Source: Christiangramia oceanisediminis
Lineage (GTDB): Bacteria; Bacteroidota; Bacteroidia; Flavobacteriales; Flavobacteriaceae
NCBI RefSeq assembly: GCF_022570735.2
Contig: NZ_JANCNS010000002.1
Location: 434,001 to 498,000, forward strand
Direction of reading: 5' to 3'
Length of the DNA: 64,000 bases
The notes beneath the pieces were generated by a model. It did no database searches. It was not told the DNA's origin and saw only the letters and a program-made list of their open reading frames with translations. Every line of letters starts with the position of its first letter. The stretch's first letter is position 1. A program made the translations under genes and the position numbers. Shown here in pieces: positions 8,012 to 16,869 of this stretch.

Positions 8012-9841
8012 TTAGTCAAAAGACTGCATTTCTACCAGTTTGCGATAGGTGCCGTCTGCTGCGATTAGGTCCTGGTGTTTTCCCTGTTCCACAATTTCTC
8101 CACGTTGCATGACCACTATATTATCGGCATTTTGAATGGTAGACAGCCTGTGAGCGATCACGATAGAGGTGCGGTTCTTCATCATGTTTTCCAGCGCCTT
8201 TTGAACGAGTTTTTCGCTTTCGGTATCCAGAGCTGATGTGGCTTCATCCAGGATCATAATGGGCGGATTTTTAAGAACGGCCCTCGCAATGGATAATCTT
8301 TGCTTCTGGCCACCGCTAAGTTTGTTTCCGCTATCACCAATATTGGTATCGAGCTGAAGCGGGAGTTCCTTCACGAATTCCCACGCATTCGCAATCTTTA
8401 GTGCTTCAACGATCTGTTCGTCTGTTGCATTGCTTTTTCCCAGCAGCACATTGTTGCGAATCGTATCGTTAAAAAGTATGGAATCCTGGGTTACCAGTCC
8501 CATAAGATCGCGAAGGGATGATTTTTTAATATTTTTAATATCGGTCCCATCAACTTTTATTCTTCCTTCATTCACATCATAAAACCTGGTGATAAGGTTG
8601 GCAATGGTAGATTTTCCTGATCCCGACTGACCTACCAGTGCTACCGTTTCTCCCTTCGGTACTTTTATACTAAAATGCTTTAGTACTTTTTCTTTTTCAT
8701 AGCTGAAAGAGATATCCTCTATTTCGATTGCCGAATCAAATGAAGCTTTGTTAATCGCATCTGGATTGTCCTTGATATTGCTTTCGGTTTCAATGATCTC
8801 CAGGATTCTTTCGGCACTTGCATTTCCTTTTTGTATGCTGTAAGTGGCTTTAGAAATAGCCTTTGCGGGCGTAAGAATATTATAGGTAAGAACCAGAAAA
8901 CCAATAAAGGTTGAAGCATCCATAGATTCTTCAATAAGAACCATATTTCCACCAAACCATAGAATTACAGTGATCACCACCACTCCCAGGAATTCGCTCA
9001 TAGGGGAGGCGAGGTCCTGCCGGTGAAGGAGACCGTTCAGGATACTATTCAATTTTCCGGTACTATCATGAAATTTCTGGCGAAATCGGTCTTCAGCATT
9101 AAATCCCTTTATGATCTTCAGGCTGGATAGAGTTTCTTCCACCAGCGAAAGAAAATTGGCATTTTCCTGCTGTGCACTTGTAGATTTTGCTTTCAGCTTT
9201 TTTCCTATTGAAGAGATCAGTAGCCCTGCTATGGGTAGAAATATAAAAACGAATAAGGTTAACTTCGGGCTAATAGCGATCATCGCTGCAAGCGTAAAAA
9301 TGAGCGTAAGAGGTTCTTTGATGAACATTTCCAGCATGCTGAGAAAAGAGGACTGGATTTCCTGGACATCACTGGTGATCCTGGAAATAAAGTCTCCCTT
9401 TCGCTTTTCTGAAAAGAATGAAATTGGCAGCTCAACTATTTTATCGTAGATCTTATTCCTGATATCCTTCAGCATACCATTCCGAAGGTTGGCAATAAAG
9501 AACATCGCCAGGTAATTGAACAGGTTCTTCAGGAAAAACAGAACGATGACGGCGAGACAAATGGTGATCAATGCCGAGATCTCGCCATATTCTTCCACTC
9601 TTTGGTTTAGAAAGTAATTGGCATAATTTCCTGCATAATCATCAAGATCTACCAGTTTACCGTTCCATTCCGGTTTTACGAAGATAGGTTCCTTTTCCTG
9701 GAAGAGCACCTGCAGCATCGGGATGAACGCCAGGAATGAAAGTGTGCTGAATATGGCATATAAAACATTGAATATGATGTTCAGGATCGCGAATCGCTTA
9801 TATGGTTTCGCGAACTGAAGTATTTTCCGGAAATAACTCAT
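8012..9841 (-). CDS. MsbA-like ABC exporter (fused permease and ATPase)
   Basis: 609 residues. The N-terminal half (about 1-325) has six hydrophobic spans, and the C-terminal half is an ABC ATPase with Walker A GQSGSGKST (about 403-411), signature LSGGQKQR (about 508-515), Walker B IMILDEAT (about 530) and the H-loop IVIAHRLST. It works as a homodimer in the inner membrane and resembles MsbA-type lipid or lipid-linked sugar flippases. It follows the phosphohexomutase by 11 bp in a run with a glycosyltransferase, which fits envelope glycan or lipid export, though the substrate cannot be read from sequence. Confidence 0.85.
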   Translation of the reverse strand: MSYFRKILQFAKPYKRFAILNIIFNVLYAIFSTLSFLAFIPMLQVLFQEKEPIFVKPEWNGKLVDLDDYAGNYANYFLNQRVEEYGEISALITICLAVIVLFFLKNLFNYLAMFFIANLRNGMLKDIRNKIYDKIVELPISFFSEKRKGDFISRITSDVQEIQSSFLSMLEMFIKEPLTLIFTLAAMIAISPKLTLFVFIFLPIAGLLISSIGKKLKAKSTSAQQENANFLSLVEETLSSLKIIKGFNAEDRFRQKFHDSTGKLNSILNGLLHRQDLASPMSEFLGVVVITVILWFGGNMVLIEESMDASTFIGFLVLTYNILTPAKAISKATYSIQKGNASAERILEIIETESNIKDNPDAINKASFDSAIEIEDISFSYEKEKVLKHFSIKVPKGETVALVGQSGSGKSTIANLITRFYDVNEGRIKVDGTDIKNIKKSSLRDLMGLVTQDSILFNDTIRNNVLLGKSNATDEQIVEALKIANAWEFVKELPLQLDTNIGDSGNKLSGGQKQRLSIARAVLKNPPIMILDEATSALDTESEKLVQKALENMMKNRTSIVIAHRLSTIQNADNIVVMQRGEIVEQGKHQDLIAADGTYRKLVEMQSFD

Positions 9842-9852
9842 TTAAATTTTGA

Positions 9853-11583
9853 TTAGCCCAATTTTAATTCCTGTTTGATCCGGGCGATCTTCACACTTAG
9901 TTTCTGGTCTTCTTTAAAATAATCCTCGATAGTTGCCAACTCTGAATTAACACTGATGTAGAATTTGATCTTAGGCTCTGTCCCGCTGGGCCTTGCTGCT
10001 ATTTTAGTGCCGTTCTCGGTGTAATAGATAAGCACGTTGGATTTTGGAATAGCTATCTTGTTTTCTGAATGATCCTGTATGTTCCTGGCTACAGAAGTTT
10101 TATAATCTTCGATAAGGATCACTTTCTCCCCATCGATCTCTTTCCAGGGGTTTTCGCGAAGGTCTATGAGCATTTGCTTGATCTCTTTCTCACCTTCGAT
10201 ACCTTTCTTTACCAGCGAAATGAGTTCTTCTTTATATAGGCCGTAATCTTTATAAAGTTCCAGCAACTTCTGGTAGAACGAACTGCCTTCTGATTTCATT
10301 TTAGCCGCGATCTCGCAAGCCAGCAGGGTAGAGGTTACCGCATCTTTGTCTCTCACAAAATCACCTACCATATAACCGAAGCTTTCCTCACCGCCACCAA
10401 TGAAATCCAGTTCTGGATGATCTTTGATAAGTTTGGCGATCCATTTGAAGCCGGTAAGGACTTCCATGTATTTAACGCCGTAATCTTCCACTAAATTCTT
10501 AAGCATAGGTGTGGAAACGATGGTGGAGGCTACAAATTCCTTTCCTTTGATCCTGTCGTTTTTCTTCCATTGCTCCAGCAGGAACCAGGTCATTACCAGC
10601 ATGGTTTGATTTCCATTAAGCAGGATCATTTTCCCGTTAAGGTCTCTTACCGCAACTCCTAATCGGTCACAGTCAGGATCGGTGCCAATAACGATATCTG
10701 AACCATTTTTATCGGCCAGTTCCAGCGCCATTTTCAAAGCTTCCGGCTCTTCCGGATTCGGGGATTCCACGGTGGGGAAATTTCCGTTTGGCTCTCGCTG
10801 TTCTTCCACAATGGCTACATTGCTAAAGCCTGCTTTTTCAAGAACTTCGGGAACCATGGTAATAGAAGTTCCATGCAGGGAAGTGAAGACAACTTTTAGG
10901 TTTTCCCTGGCCGAAGACGGAATGTCGAAACTCCCATTTTCTACCGAAGCCTTTGCGAAAGATTCGTCAACTTTCGAATCTATTTTTTCGATAAGTTCTT
11001 CTTTAGCCTTGAAATTGATCGCTTCATACTTCAGGTTGTTAATGGTTTCAACAAGCTCGGTATCCTGAGGCGGCACAAGCTGCCCGCCATCCTGCCAGTA
11101 AACCTTGTAACCGTTATACTCCGGTGGATTATGGCTGGCAGTAAGAACGATCCCGCAATGGCATCCAAGCTCCTTTACCGCGTATGAGAGCTCTGGTGTA
11201 GGCCTGAGTTCAGAAAACAAGAATACTTTGATCCCATTAGCTGAAAATACATCAGAAACCACCTTTGCCAGTTTTTGGCTATTATTCCTGCAATCATATG
11301 CAATGGCTACTTTAAGATCTTCATCAGGAAAAGACTTTTTAAGATAGTCTGAGAGGCCCTGAGTGTTTTTTCCAAGGGTGTATTTGTTGATCCGGTTGGT
11401 TCCAACTCCCATTACACCACGCATTCCGCCAGTTCCGAATTCAGCATTCTTGTAAAAACTTTCTTCTAATTCTTTCGGGTTCTCCTTGATGAGGCGGTTG
11501 ATCTCATCTTTTGTTTCGGTATCGAATATATCGGTTAGCCATGACTTGGCCTTCTGAAGGATCTCAGGTTTAATAGTAGCCAT
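9853..11583 (-). CDS. Phosphoglucomutase / phosphomannomutase
   Basis: The start chosen is the ATG at 11583 (MATIKPEILQKAKSW, 576 residues); the frame stays open 40 codons further upstream, but that stretch does not look like protein and crosses a TATTTTTG -7-like box. The phosphoserine loop is LTASHNPPEYNG with Ser150, the metal loop is GTDPDCDRLG (about 298-307), and the sugar-binding GGEESFG and C-terminal ARPSGTEPKIK phosphate-binding motifs are present. It interconverts hexose 1- and 6-phosphates. The size matches the bacterial PGM/PMM subgroup of about 570-580 residues. Neighbours suggest it supplies sugar phosphate for surface glycans. Confidence 0.9.
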   Translation of the reverse strand: MATIKPEILQKAKSWLTDIFDTETKDEINRLIKENPKELEESFYKNAEFGTGGMRGVMGVGTNRINKYTLGKNTQGLSDYLKKSFPDEDLKVAIAYDCRNNSQKLAKVVSDVFSANGIKVFLFSELRPTPELSYAVKELGCHCGIVLTASHNPPEYNGYKVYWQDGGQLVPPQDTELVETINNLKYEAINFKAKEELIEKIDSKVDESFAKASVENGSFDIPSSARENLKVVFTSLHGTSITMVPEVLEKAGFSNVAIVEEQREPNGNFPTVESPNPEEPEALKMALELADKNGSDIVIGTDPDCDRLGVAVRDLNGKMILLNGNQTMLVMTWFLLEQWKKNDRIKGKEFVASTIVSTPMLKNLVEDYGVKYMEVLTGFKWIAKLIKDHPELDFIGGGEESFGYMVGDFVRDKDAVTSTLLACEIAAKMKSEGSSFYQKLLELYKDYGLYKEELISLVKKGIEGEKEIKQMLIDLRENPWKEIDGEKVILIEDYKTSVARNIQDHSENKIAIPKSNVLIYYTENGTKIAARPSGTEPKIKFYISVNSELATIEDYFKEDQKLSVKIARIKQELKLG

Positions 11584-11632
11584 AAAATTAATTTTTTGCT
11601 TAGCAAAAATAAGGATTAATCCTTTATTTGCC

Positions 11633-12592
11633 TTAAATATTGGGGGTGGTTTTCTTAATGAGGTAGCGATCTTTCTCTCTTTTTGACCTAAGGATGAGTT
11701 CACCTAAAAAGCCAGCCAGGAAAAATTGGGTACCAATTACCATTACCACCAGGGCGATATAGAACCATGGATTATTTACAACCAGAATATTGGGAATTCC
11801 ATGATAGAGCTTGTACAATTTGGAAAGACCTATCCAGCCAGCGGTCACAAAACCAATGATGAACATGAGTACGCCAAGCGCGCCGAACAGGTGCATGGGA
11901 CGTCTCCCAAACTTAGAAAGAAACCAAATGCTTATAAGGTCTAAAAAACCATAGATAAAGCGGTTTACTCCAAATTTGGTGGTTCCGTATTTACGGGCCT
12001 GGTGCTGAACTTCTTTTTCGGTTATCCTGTAATACCCGGCATTTTTAGCCAGTACCGGGATATATCGATGCATTTCACCGTAAACATCAATATTCTTGAT
12101 CACTTCCTTTTTGTAAGCCTTTAATCCGCAGTTGAAATCATGAAGTTTCACACCGGAAGTTTTTCTGGCGGCAGCATTAAAGACTTTAGAAGGAAGATTT
12201 TTGGTGATTACATTATCGTAACGCTTTTTTTTCCAGCCCGAAACCAGGTCATATTTTTGATTTACGATCATGTTGTATAATTCCGGGATCTCTTCGGGAT
12301 TATCCTGAAGATCGGCATCCATAGTGATCACCACATCTCCCTGTGCCTGCAAAAAGCCGGCGTGGAGAGCCTGTGATTTTCCGTAATTTCGGTTGAACCT
12401 GATTCCCTTTACCCGATCATCATTTTTAGCCAGAGCCTCTATGGTTTCCCAGGAGCCATCAGTACTTCCGTCGTCTATGAAAAGGATCTCATAAGAAAAG
12501 GAATTGGATCGCAGTACTTTTGCGATCCAATTATATAATTCTACCAGAGATTGTTCCTCGTTTAGTAAAGGTATTACAACCGATATTTGCAT
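11633..12592 (-). CDS. Family 2 glycosyltransferase, DPM1/GtrB-like, membrane-anchored
   Basis: 319 residues. The GT-A domain has FIDDGSTDGS (39-48) and the metal-binding segment MDADLQD (91-97), followed by HDFNCGLKAYKKEV. Two hydrophobic spans near 228-255 and 275-300 resemble the C-terminal anchors of GtrB/ArnC-like polyprenyl-phosphate glycosyltransferases. It likely transfers a hexose to undecaprenyl phosphate. It lies 3 bp after the DUF4199 gene and upstream of the hexomutase and the ABC exporter, giving a plausible small glycan-lipid operon. Confidence 0.85.
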   Translation of the reverse strand: MQISVVIPLLNEEQSLVELYNWIAKVLRSNSFSYEILFIDDGSTDGSWETIEALAKNDDRVKGIRFNRNYGKSQALHAGFLQAQGDVVITMDADLQDNPEEIPELYNMIVNQKYDLVSGWKKKRYDNVITKNLPSKVFNAAARKTSGVKLHDFNCGLKAYKKEVIKNIDVYGEMHRYIPVLAKNAGYYRITEKEVQHQARKYGTTKFGVNRFIYGFLDLISIWFLSKFGRRPMHLFGALGVLMFIIGFVTAGWIGLSKLYKLYHGIPNILVVNNPWFYIALVVMVIGTQFFLAGFLGELILRSKREKDRYLIKKTTPNI

Positions 12593-12595
12593 TTA

Positions 12596-13126
12596 TTAAG
12601 CGTTTGTAGTGTCTTTTTCACGAATTACCAGGGCAACGATCAAACCTATTACAGCATACATAATTAGTTGAAAGGCATAACCTTTTAACTGATTGATCGC
12701 TGAATACTGGTTTTCATCCTGCATTGTTTGTAAGGCTTCGTTGATCTGTGATTCCGGCGCGCCGAAGCTTTCCATCATTTTTCTTGATGTTTCTATCGTA
12801 AGTTCGGTAAGGGTTTCAGCGGCCTGAGGATCAATTACATTGAAAAGGATGATGTTAAATACCAGGGAAATAAAAGTTCCTATTACTATAGTGAGAAAAT
12901 AGGTGCCAAAAGCATTTTTAAAGCTAAAAAGGCTGCTGCTCAATTTTTTTGCCTTGCTGGTTGCCATGGCAGCCAGGACAATACCAAAGGTTATTAATCC
13001 TATGCCAAACCACCATTTGGTGAATAAAGAAAGATCGAATGCATAGGCAAGAGCAAGGATAACTACGAAAGAAATACCAAGGTATAGTCCGTAACTGGTT
13101 GCTAATTTTTTGGAGGATTGTTCCAT
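12596..13126 (-). CDS. DUF4199 family membrane protein
   Basis: 176 residues with four hydrophobic spans (about 12-30, 36-55, 75-97, 150-168). A polar segment between spans 3 and 4 contains ETSRKMMESFGAPESQINEALQ. This matches the DUF4199 family, found in Bacteroidota and of unknown function, often immediately before a DPM1-like glycosyltransferase as here. First gene of the operon; a promoter with CAA...CAAATATA (minus strand TTG-N21-TATATTTG) precedes it. Confidence 0.8.
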   Translation of the reverse strand: MEQSSKKLATSYGLYLGISFVVILALAYAFDLSLFTKWWFGIGLITFGIVLAAMATSKAKKLSSSLFSFKNAFGTYFLTIVIGTFISLVFNIILFNVIDPQAAETLTELTIETSRKMMESFGAPESQINEALQTMQDENQYSAINQLKGYAFQLIMYAVIGLIVALVIREKDTTNA

Positions 13127-13164
13127 CAGGATTGAAGTTTTTGGTTGTTTTAGTAGTTAGTTAA

Positions 13165-13196
13165 CAAATATAGGAAATCGTTACATCTAAATTCAA
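13165..13196 (-). promoter_or_regulatory. Promoter of the DUF4199 operon
   Basis: Minus strand TTG, 21 nt, then TATATTTG, matching the Bacteroidota -33/-7 consensus, 39 bp before the start codon. Confidence 0.6.
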
Positions 13197-13217
13197 CAAA
13201 AAGTTTTTGGAAAAATA

Positions 13218-13248
13218 TTTGCAGTTCGAGAGTTAATACTTAAATTTG
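13218..13248 (+). promoter_or_regulatory. Promoter of rpmE2
   Basis: TTTG (13218-13221), 19 nt, TAAATTTG (13241-13248), an exact fit to the Bacteroidota housekeeping consensus. It is divergent from the DUF4199 promoter. Confidence 0.7.
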
Positions 13249-13276
13249 CATCTCGAAAATTATAAAGATCAAAGCG

Positions 13277-13531
13277 ATGAAGCAGGGAATCCATCCGGAA
13301 AATTATAGATTAGTAGCTTTTAAAGATATGTCTAACGAAGACGTATTTATCACAAAGTCTACTGCAAAGACAAAAGAAACTATTGAAGTTGACGGAACTG
13401 AGTACCCGTTGGTAAAACTGGAAATTTCCAGAACTTCTCACCCATATTACACTGGTCAGACCAAACTGGTTGATAGTGCGGGACGAATCGATAAGTTCAA
13501 GAACAAATACGCAAAATTCAAGAAAAAGTAA
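13277..13531 (+). CDS. rpmE2: 50S ribosomal protein L31, type B
   Basis: 84 residues beginning [20 protein letters not shown]. It has the family core of HPxY near the N-terminus and SHPYYTG in the middle, and lacks the zinc-binding cysteines of type A L31, so this is the zinc-independent form. It is a component of the large subunit contacting the small subunit at the central protuberance. Monocistronic, with a strong promoter and terminator. Type B is the usual L31 of Flavobacteriia rather than a zinc-starvation paralogue. Confidence 0.95.
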   Translation: MKQGIHPENYRLVAFKDMSNEDVFITKSTAKTKETIEVDGTEYPLVKLEISRTSHPYYTGQTKLVDSAGRIDKFKNKYAKFKKK

Positions 13532-13555
13532 TTTTTCCTGTTTAATAATATATCC

Positions 13556-13581
13556 TAAGCCGCTATTCAGCGGCTTTTTTT
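13556..13581 (+). terminator. rpmE2 terminator
   Basis: AAGCCGC - tattca - GCGGCTT followed by a T run. Confidence 0.85.
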
Positions 13582-13639
13582 GATTTCTTTCACTTTATAG
13601 TAGACAGGAACTTTTAATTTTGACAAAAATCAACGCACG

Positions 13640-14812
13640 ATGAATTATATTCTTTTCGACGGACCTTCACGGAACGACCTACTTCCTTTTACATTTACCA
13701 GGCCTGTTGCCGATATCAGGATCGGGATATTGAGCATCAGGGAAAAATGGGAAAAGATTCTTGGGGTTCAAACTTCTACCCAAACCCAGGAATATCTTTC
13801 CGGCAAATGGCCGCTGAAACTTCAGGAAAAGAATATTTTTATCAATGCTTCGGTTCTACCAGCTTCAGAATTCATTCAGAAAGTAAGGGATCTAAAGGAA
13901 GGTGAGAAGTTAACCTGGAATGGTCTATTGCTTGCTTATTTTCAGAATTCAGAAAATTCAGCAGAAACAGATAGTCTCAAAGAGATCAAAGTTGAGACAG
14001 ATCTTATACACATCGCCAACACCTGGGATATTTTCTCCAGGAATGATGAAGCTCTGAAAATGGATTTTGAGCTGCTGACCAAAGGCCGAAAATCCAAGGA
14101 AATTCACCCTTCTAATTATACGAAGGCTGCTGAAAATATCTTCATTGAAGAAGGCGCCGAGGTTGAAAACTGTTCGCTGAATGCTTCATCTGGTCCCATT
14201 TATATTGGTAAAAATGCGCTGGTGATGGAAGGTTCTTCTTTTAGAGGTCCTGTTGCGATCTGTGATAATGCCGTGGTGAAGATGGGCGCTAAGATTTATG
14301 GAGCTACTACCATCGGCCCTTTTTGCAAGGCAGGGGGTGAGATCAATAATTCGGTGATGTTCCAGAACAGCAGCAAAGGCCATGACGGTTTTCTAGGTAA
14401 TTCGGTTCTGGGAGAATGGTGTAACCTGGGAGCCGATACCAATAATTCCAATTTGAAGAACAACTATGCCGAAGTGAGGATCTGGAATTATGAGACCGAG
14501 CGTTTTGCCAGAACCGGACTTCAGTTTTGCGGGCTGATCATGGGTGATCATAGTAAATGCGGGATCAATACCATGTTTAATACCGGTACCGTGGTAGGCG
14601 TAAGTGCAAATATCTTCGGAAGCGGCTTTCCAAGGAATTTTATTCCTAGTTTTAGCTGGGGAGGAAGTGCCGGAACTTCAACTTACAAACTTGAGAAGGT
14701 CTACGAAACAGCAGAATTAGTCCTGAAAAGGAGGAATACAGATTTTACTGAAGAGGATAAAGATATCCTTAAGCATGTCTTCGAGCAAACTTCTAAATGG
14801 AGAAGAGACTAG
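13640..14812 (+). CDS. GlmU-like sugar nucleotidyltransferase with left-handed beta-helix
   Basis: 390 residues. The N-terminus (MNYILFDGPSRNDLLPFTFTRPVADIRIG) is typical of the Bacteroidota GlmU-family protein, a variant that lacks the usual GxGxRxxPLT nucleotide loop. The C-terminal half (about 150-340) has hexapeptide repeats that form a left-handed beta-helix (AEVENCSLNASSGPIYIGKNA and following). The family is predicted to handle sugar-1-phosphates, but its reaction is not established; true glmU is bifunctional and its loop differs. Its stop overlaps the convergent small membrane protein gene by 4 bp. Confidence 0.75.
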   Translation: MNYILFDGPSRNDLLPFTFTRPVADIRIGILSIREKWEKILGVQTSTQTQEYLSGKWPLKLQEKNIFINASVLPASEFIQKVRDLKEGEKLTWNGLLLAYFQNSENSAETDSLKEIKVETDLIHIANTWDIFSRNDEALKMDFELLTKGRKSKEIHPSNYTKAAENIFIEEGAEVENCSLNASSGPIYIGKNALVMEGSSFRGPVAICDNAVVKMGAKIYGATTIGPFCKAGGEINNSVMFQNSSKGHDGFLGNSVLGEWCNLGADTNNSNLKNNYAEVRIWNYETERFARTGLQFCGLIMGDHSKCGINTMFNTGTVVGVSANIFGSGFPRNFIPSFSWGGSAGTSTYKLEKVYETAELVLKRRNTDFTEEDKDILKHVFEQTSKWRRD

Positions 14813-15069
14813 GATAAAAAGTAGTAAGCTAAACTGCCAATAAAGGTGAAAATAATACCGGTTATCAAGAGCACCCTGTAATTCTTTTTGCGGTGAGCCT
14901 CGATAATGCTTTGCTGAAATTGTTCCAGGTCCTGCTCGGTAAGCTTGCTTCGCTGTAAAATCCCTTTAAAACTGTTCCCGGAATTAGTCCCGGGTGATGT
15001 GGTGAGTGCTGGCTGGCGCTTGGTGCTCGTATGGCCTAAAATGGCGCCTTTGGTATTCCCGGAATTCAT
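14809..15069 (-). CDS. Small single-span membrane protein, unknown function
   Basis: 86 residues from the ATG at 15069 (MNSGNTKGAILGHTSTKRQ). The frame is open another 30 codons upstream, but that part lies in the mtaB promoter region. A disordered Thr/Ser/Gly-rich N-terminus is followed by a charged helix (KLTEQDLEQFQQSIIEAHRKK) and one C-terminal transmembrane helix (VLLITGIIFTFIGSLAYYFL). It is tail-anchored in shape. I do not recognise it beyond small conserved Flavobacteriaceae hypotheticals. Confidence 0.6.
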   Translation of the reverse strand: MNSGNTKGAILGHTSTKRQPALTTSPGTNSGNSFKGILQRSKLTEQDLEQFQQSIIEAHRKKNYRVLLITGIIFTFIGSLAYYFLS

Positions 15070-15187
15070 GACAATATTTTTAAAAAAGGATAGGGAATAT
15101 ACGAAAAAATCCGGAAAAATTAAGCAAGGCCCTAAGCCTGAGATTGCTATTGTTTTCAAAGCATTTTAAAGAACCATATTTAGTTGG

Positions 15188-15195
15188 TATCTTTG
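15188..15195 (+). promoter_or_regulatory. Candidate mtaB -7 box
   Basis: TATCTTTG matches TAnnTTTG and lies 38 bp before the mtaB ATG; the -33 element is only TTTT, near 15164-15167. Confidence 0.45.
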
Positions 15196-15233
15196 CAGCC
15201 CATTTTTGGAATGGGAAATTTAGATGATGGTTT

Positions 15234-16565
15234 ATGGAAGCTAAAAAAGTTGCATTTTATACCCTGGGTTGTAAGCTCAATTTCTCCGAGACTTCTACCA
15301 TAGCAAGAAACTTCGAAGATGACGGATTTCAGAGAGTGGAATTCACTGAAAAGGCCGATATCTACGTGATCAACACCTGTTCGGTTACCGAGAACGCCGA
15401 TAAACGTTTCAAAACGATCGTAAAACAGGCGCAAAAGGCTAATGAAAATGCATTTCTTATCGCAGTAGGTTGCTACGCCCAGCTAAAACCCGAAGAACTG
15501 GCGGAAGTAAATGGGGTAGACCTTGTTCTGGGTGCCACTGAAAAATTTAAGGTAACCGATTACCTGAATGACCTTACCAAAAACGACTTCGGGGAAGTGC
15601 ACTCCTGCGAGATCAATGAAGCCGATTTTTATGTAGGTTCTTATTCCATTGGGGATCGAACACGGGCTTTTTTGAAGGTACAGGATGGCTGCGACTATAA
15701 GTGTACCTATTGTACGATTCCCCTGGCACGCGGGATATCCCGAAGTGACAAACTGGAAAATGTACTGAAGAACGCCGCTCAAATTTCGGAACAGGGAATC
15801 AAAGAGATCGTTCTTACCGGTGTAAATATTGGAGATTACGGGAAAGGAGAGTTTGGCAATAAAAAGCACGAGCATACCTTTTTAGACCTGGTTAAGTCTC
15901 TGGATGAAGTGGAAGGAATCGAACGTCTACGAATCTCATCAATAGAGCCAAATTTGTTGAAAAATGAAACCATCGATTTTGTTTCCAGGAGTCGGACTTT
16001 TGTACCTCATTTTCATATTCCTCTTCAAAGTGGAAGCGATGAGATCTTGAAATTGATGCGAAGACGGTACATGAGCGATCTTTATGTAGACCGCGTTAAT
16101 AGGATCAGGGAAGTAATGCCCGATGCCTGTATAGGTGTTGATGTGATCGTAGGATTTCCCGGCGAGACCGATGAGCATTTCCTGGAAACCTATAATTTCC
16201 TGAACGAGCTTGATATTTCATATCTACACGTTTTTACTTATTCTGAAAGAGATAATACTCCGGCTGCTGAAATGGATGGAGTGGTGCCTTTGAAGGTTCG
16301 TAAAAAAAGAAGTAAGATGTTACGTGGTCTTTCCGCCAAGAAAAGAAGGGCCTTTTATGAAAATCAGTTAGGGAAAACCGGAACAGTGCTTTTTGAGGGA
16401 GAGAATAAGGAAGGCTATATCCACGGCTTTACCGAAAATTATGTGAAAGTGAAAGCGCCCTGGAACCCTAACAAGGTGAATACCCTGCAAAAGATAAGGC
16501 TTACCGAGATCGATGATGACGGTATGGTGAGATTTGAAGAGCTTCCGGAGCCTGTTGCTGTTTAG
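15234..16565 (+). CDS. mtaB: tRNA t6A37 methylthiotransferase
   Basis: 443 residues. It adds the methylthio group to t6A at position 37 of tRNAs reading ANN codons, using two Fe-S clusters and SAM. The N-terminal MTTase domain supplies Cys13 (LGCKLN), Cys49 (NTCSV) and Cys80 (VGCYAQ). The radical SAM triad is Cys153/157/160 in DGCDYKCTYCTIP. The GCKLN motif separates MtaB from MiaB and RimO. The C-terminal about 60 residues fit the TRAM domain. It converges with the following minus-strand gene, with stops overlapping by 4 bp. Confidence 0.93.
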   Translation: MEAKKVAFYTLGCKLNFSETSTIARNFEDDGFQRVEFTEKADIYVINTCSVTENADKRFKTIVKQAQKANENAFLIAVGCYAQLKPEELAEVNGVDLVLGATEKFKVTDYLNDLTKNDFGEVHSCEINEADFYVGSYSIGDRTRAFLKVQDGCDYKCTYCTIPLARGISRSDKLENVLKNAAQISEQGIKEIVLTGVNIGDYGKGEFGNKKHEHTFLDLVKSLDEVEGIERLRISSIEPNLLKNETIDFVSRSRTFVPHFHIPLQSGSDEILKLMRRRYMSDLYVDRVNRIREVMPDACIGVDVIVGFPGETDEHFLETYNFLNELDISYLHVFTYSERDNTPAAEMDGVVPLKVRKKRSKMLRGLSAKKRRAFYENQLGKTGTVLFEGENKEGYIHGFTENYVKVKAPWNPNKVNTLQKIRLTEIDDDGMVRFEELPEPVAV

Positions 16566-16858
16566 ATATTGATCCCAACCGGCAGAAGGTCTTTGTACTT
16601 GCGGCGATTCCTTCTCATAAACCCTGCTATTTCGGGGCTGGTTGGAACAACTCTGGTGTTTCGTTCCTTTATCTCAGAAAGGACGGCCTTGATAAAATCT
16701 TCCTGCCGATCTTCGGTATTTTCAGGCATTATTATTTTGGTGAGGAAAATTTTTCGGTCCTGCTGAGAATATTCGATTGTTGCGAGTTCCTCGTTGATCC
16801 GCGTTTCAAACTGCCTCAAAAACTCATTATCGGTAATTATTAGGTCCTCATTACTCAT
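16562..16858 (-). CDS. Short protein resembling a YjdJ-type GNAT domain without its acetyl-CoA loop
   Basis: 98 residues. The order of elements (FETRINEELATIEYSQQD, then IFLTKIIMP, then a helix ending RVVPTSPEIAGFMRR) parallels the short YjdJ-like GNAT acetyltransferases, whose C-terminus reads V-x-P-x-C/S-P-F/Y. The R/QxxGxG acetyl-CoA pyrophosphate loop expected between the third strand and the helix is replaced by ENTEDRQEDF, so acetyltransferase activity is doubtful. It lies 11 bp downstream of the pirin gene on the same strand, so the two are probably co-transcribed. Confidence 0.55.
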   Translation of the reverse strand: MSNEDLIITDNEFLRQFETRINEELATIEYSQQDRKIFLTKIIMPENTEDRQEDFIKAVLSEIKERNTRVVPTSPEIAGFMRRNRRKYKDLLPVGINI

Positions 16859-16869
16859 ATCAATTCGGT

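Noticed and set aside
11584-11703. Longer N-terminus for the phosphohexomutase (from 11703)
   Set aside because: The extra 40 residues overlap the end of the glycosyltransferase gene and a -7-like box, and do not resemble the family's start.
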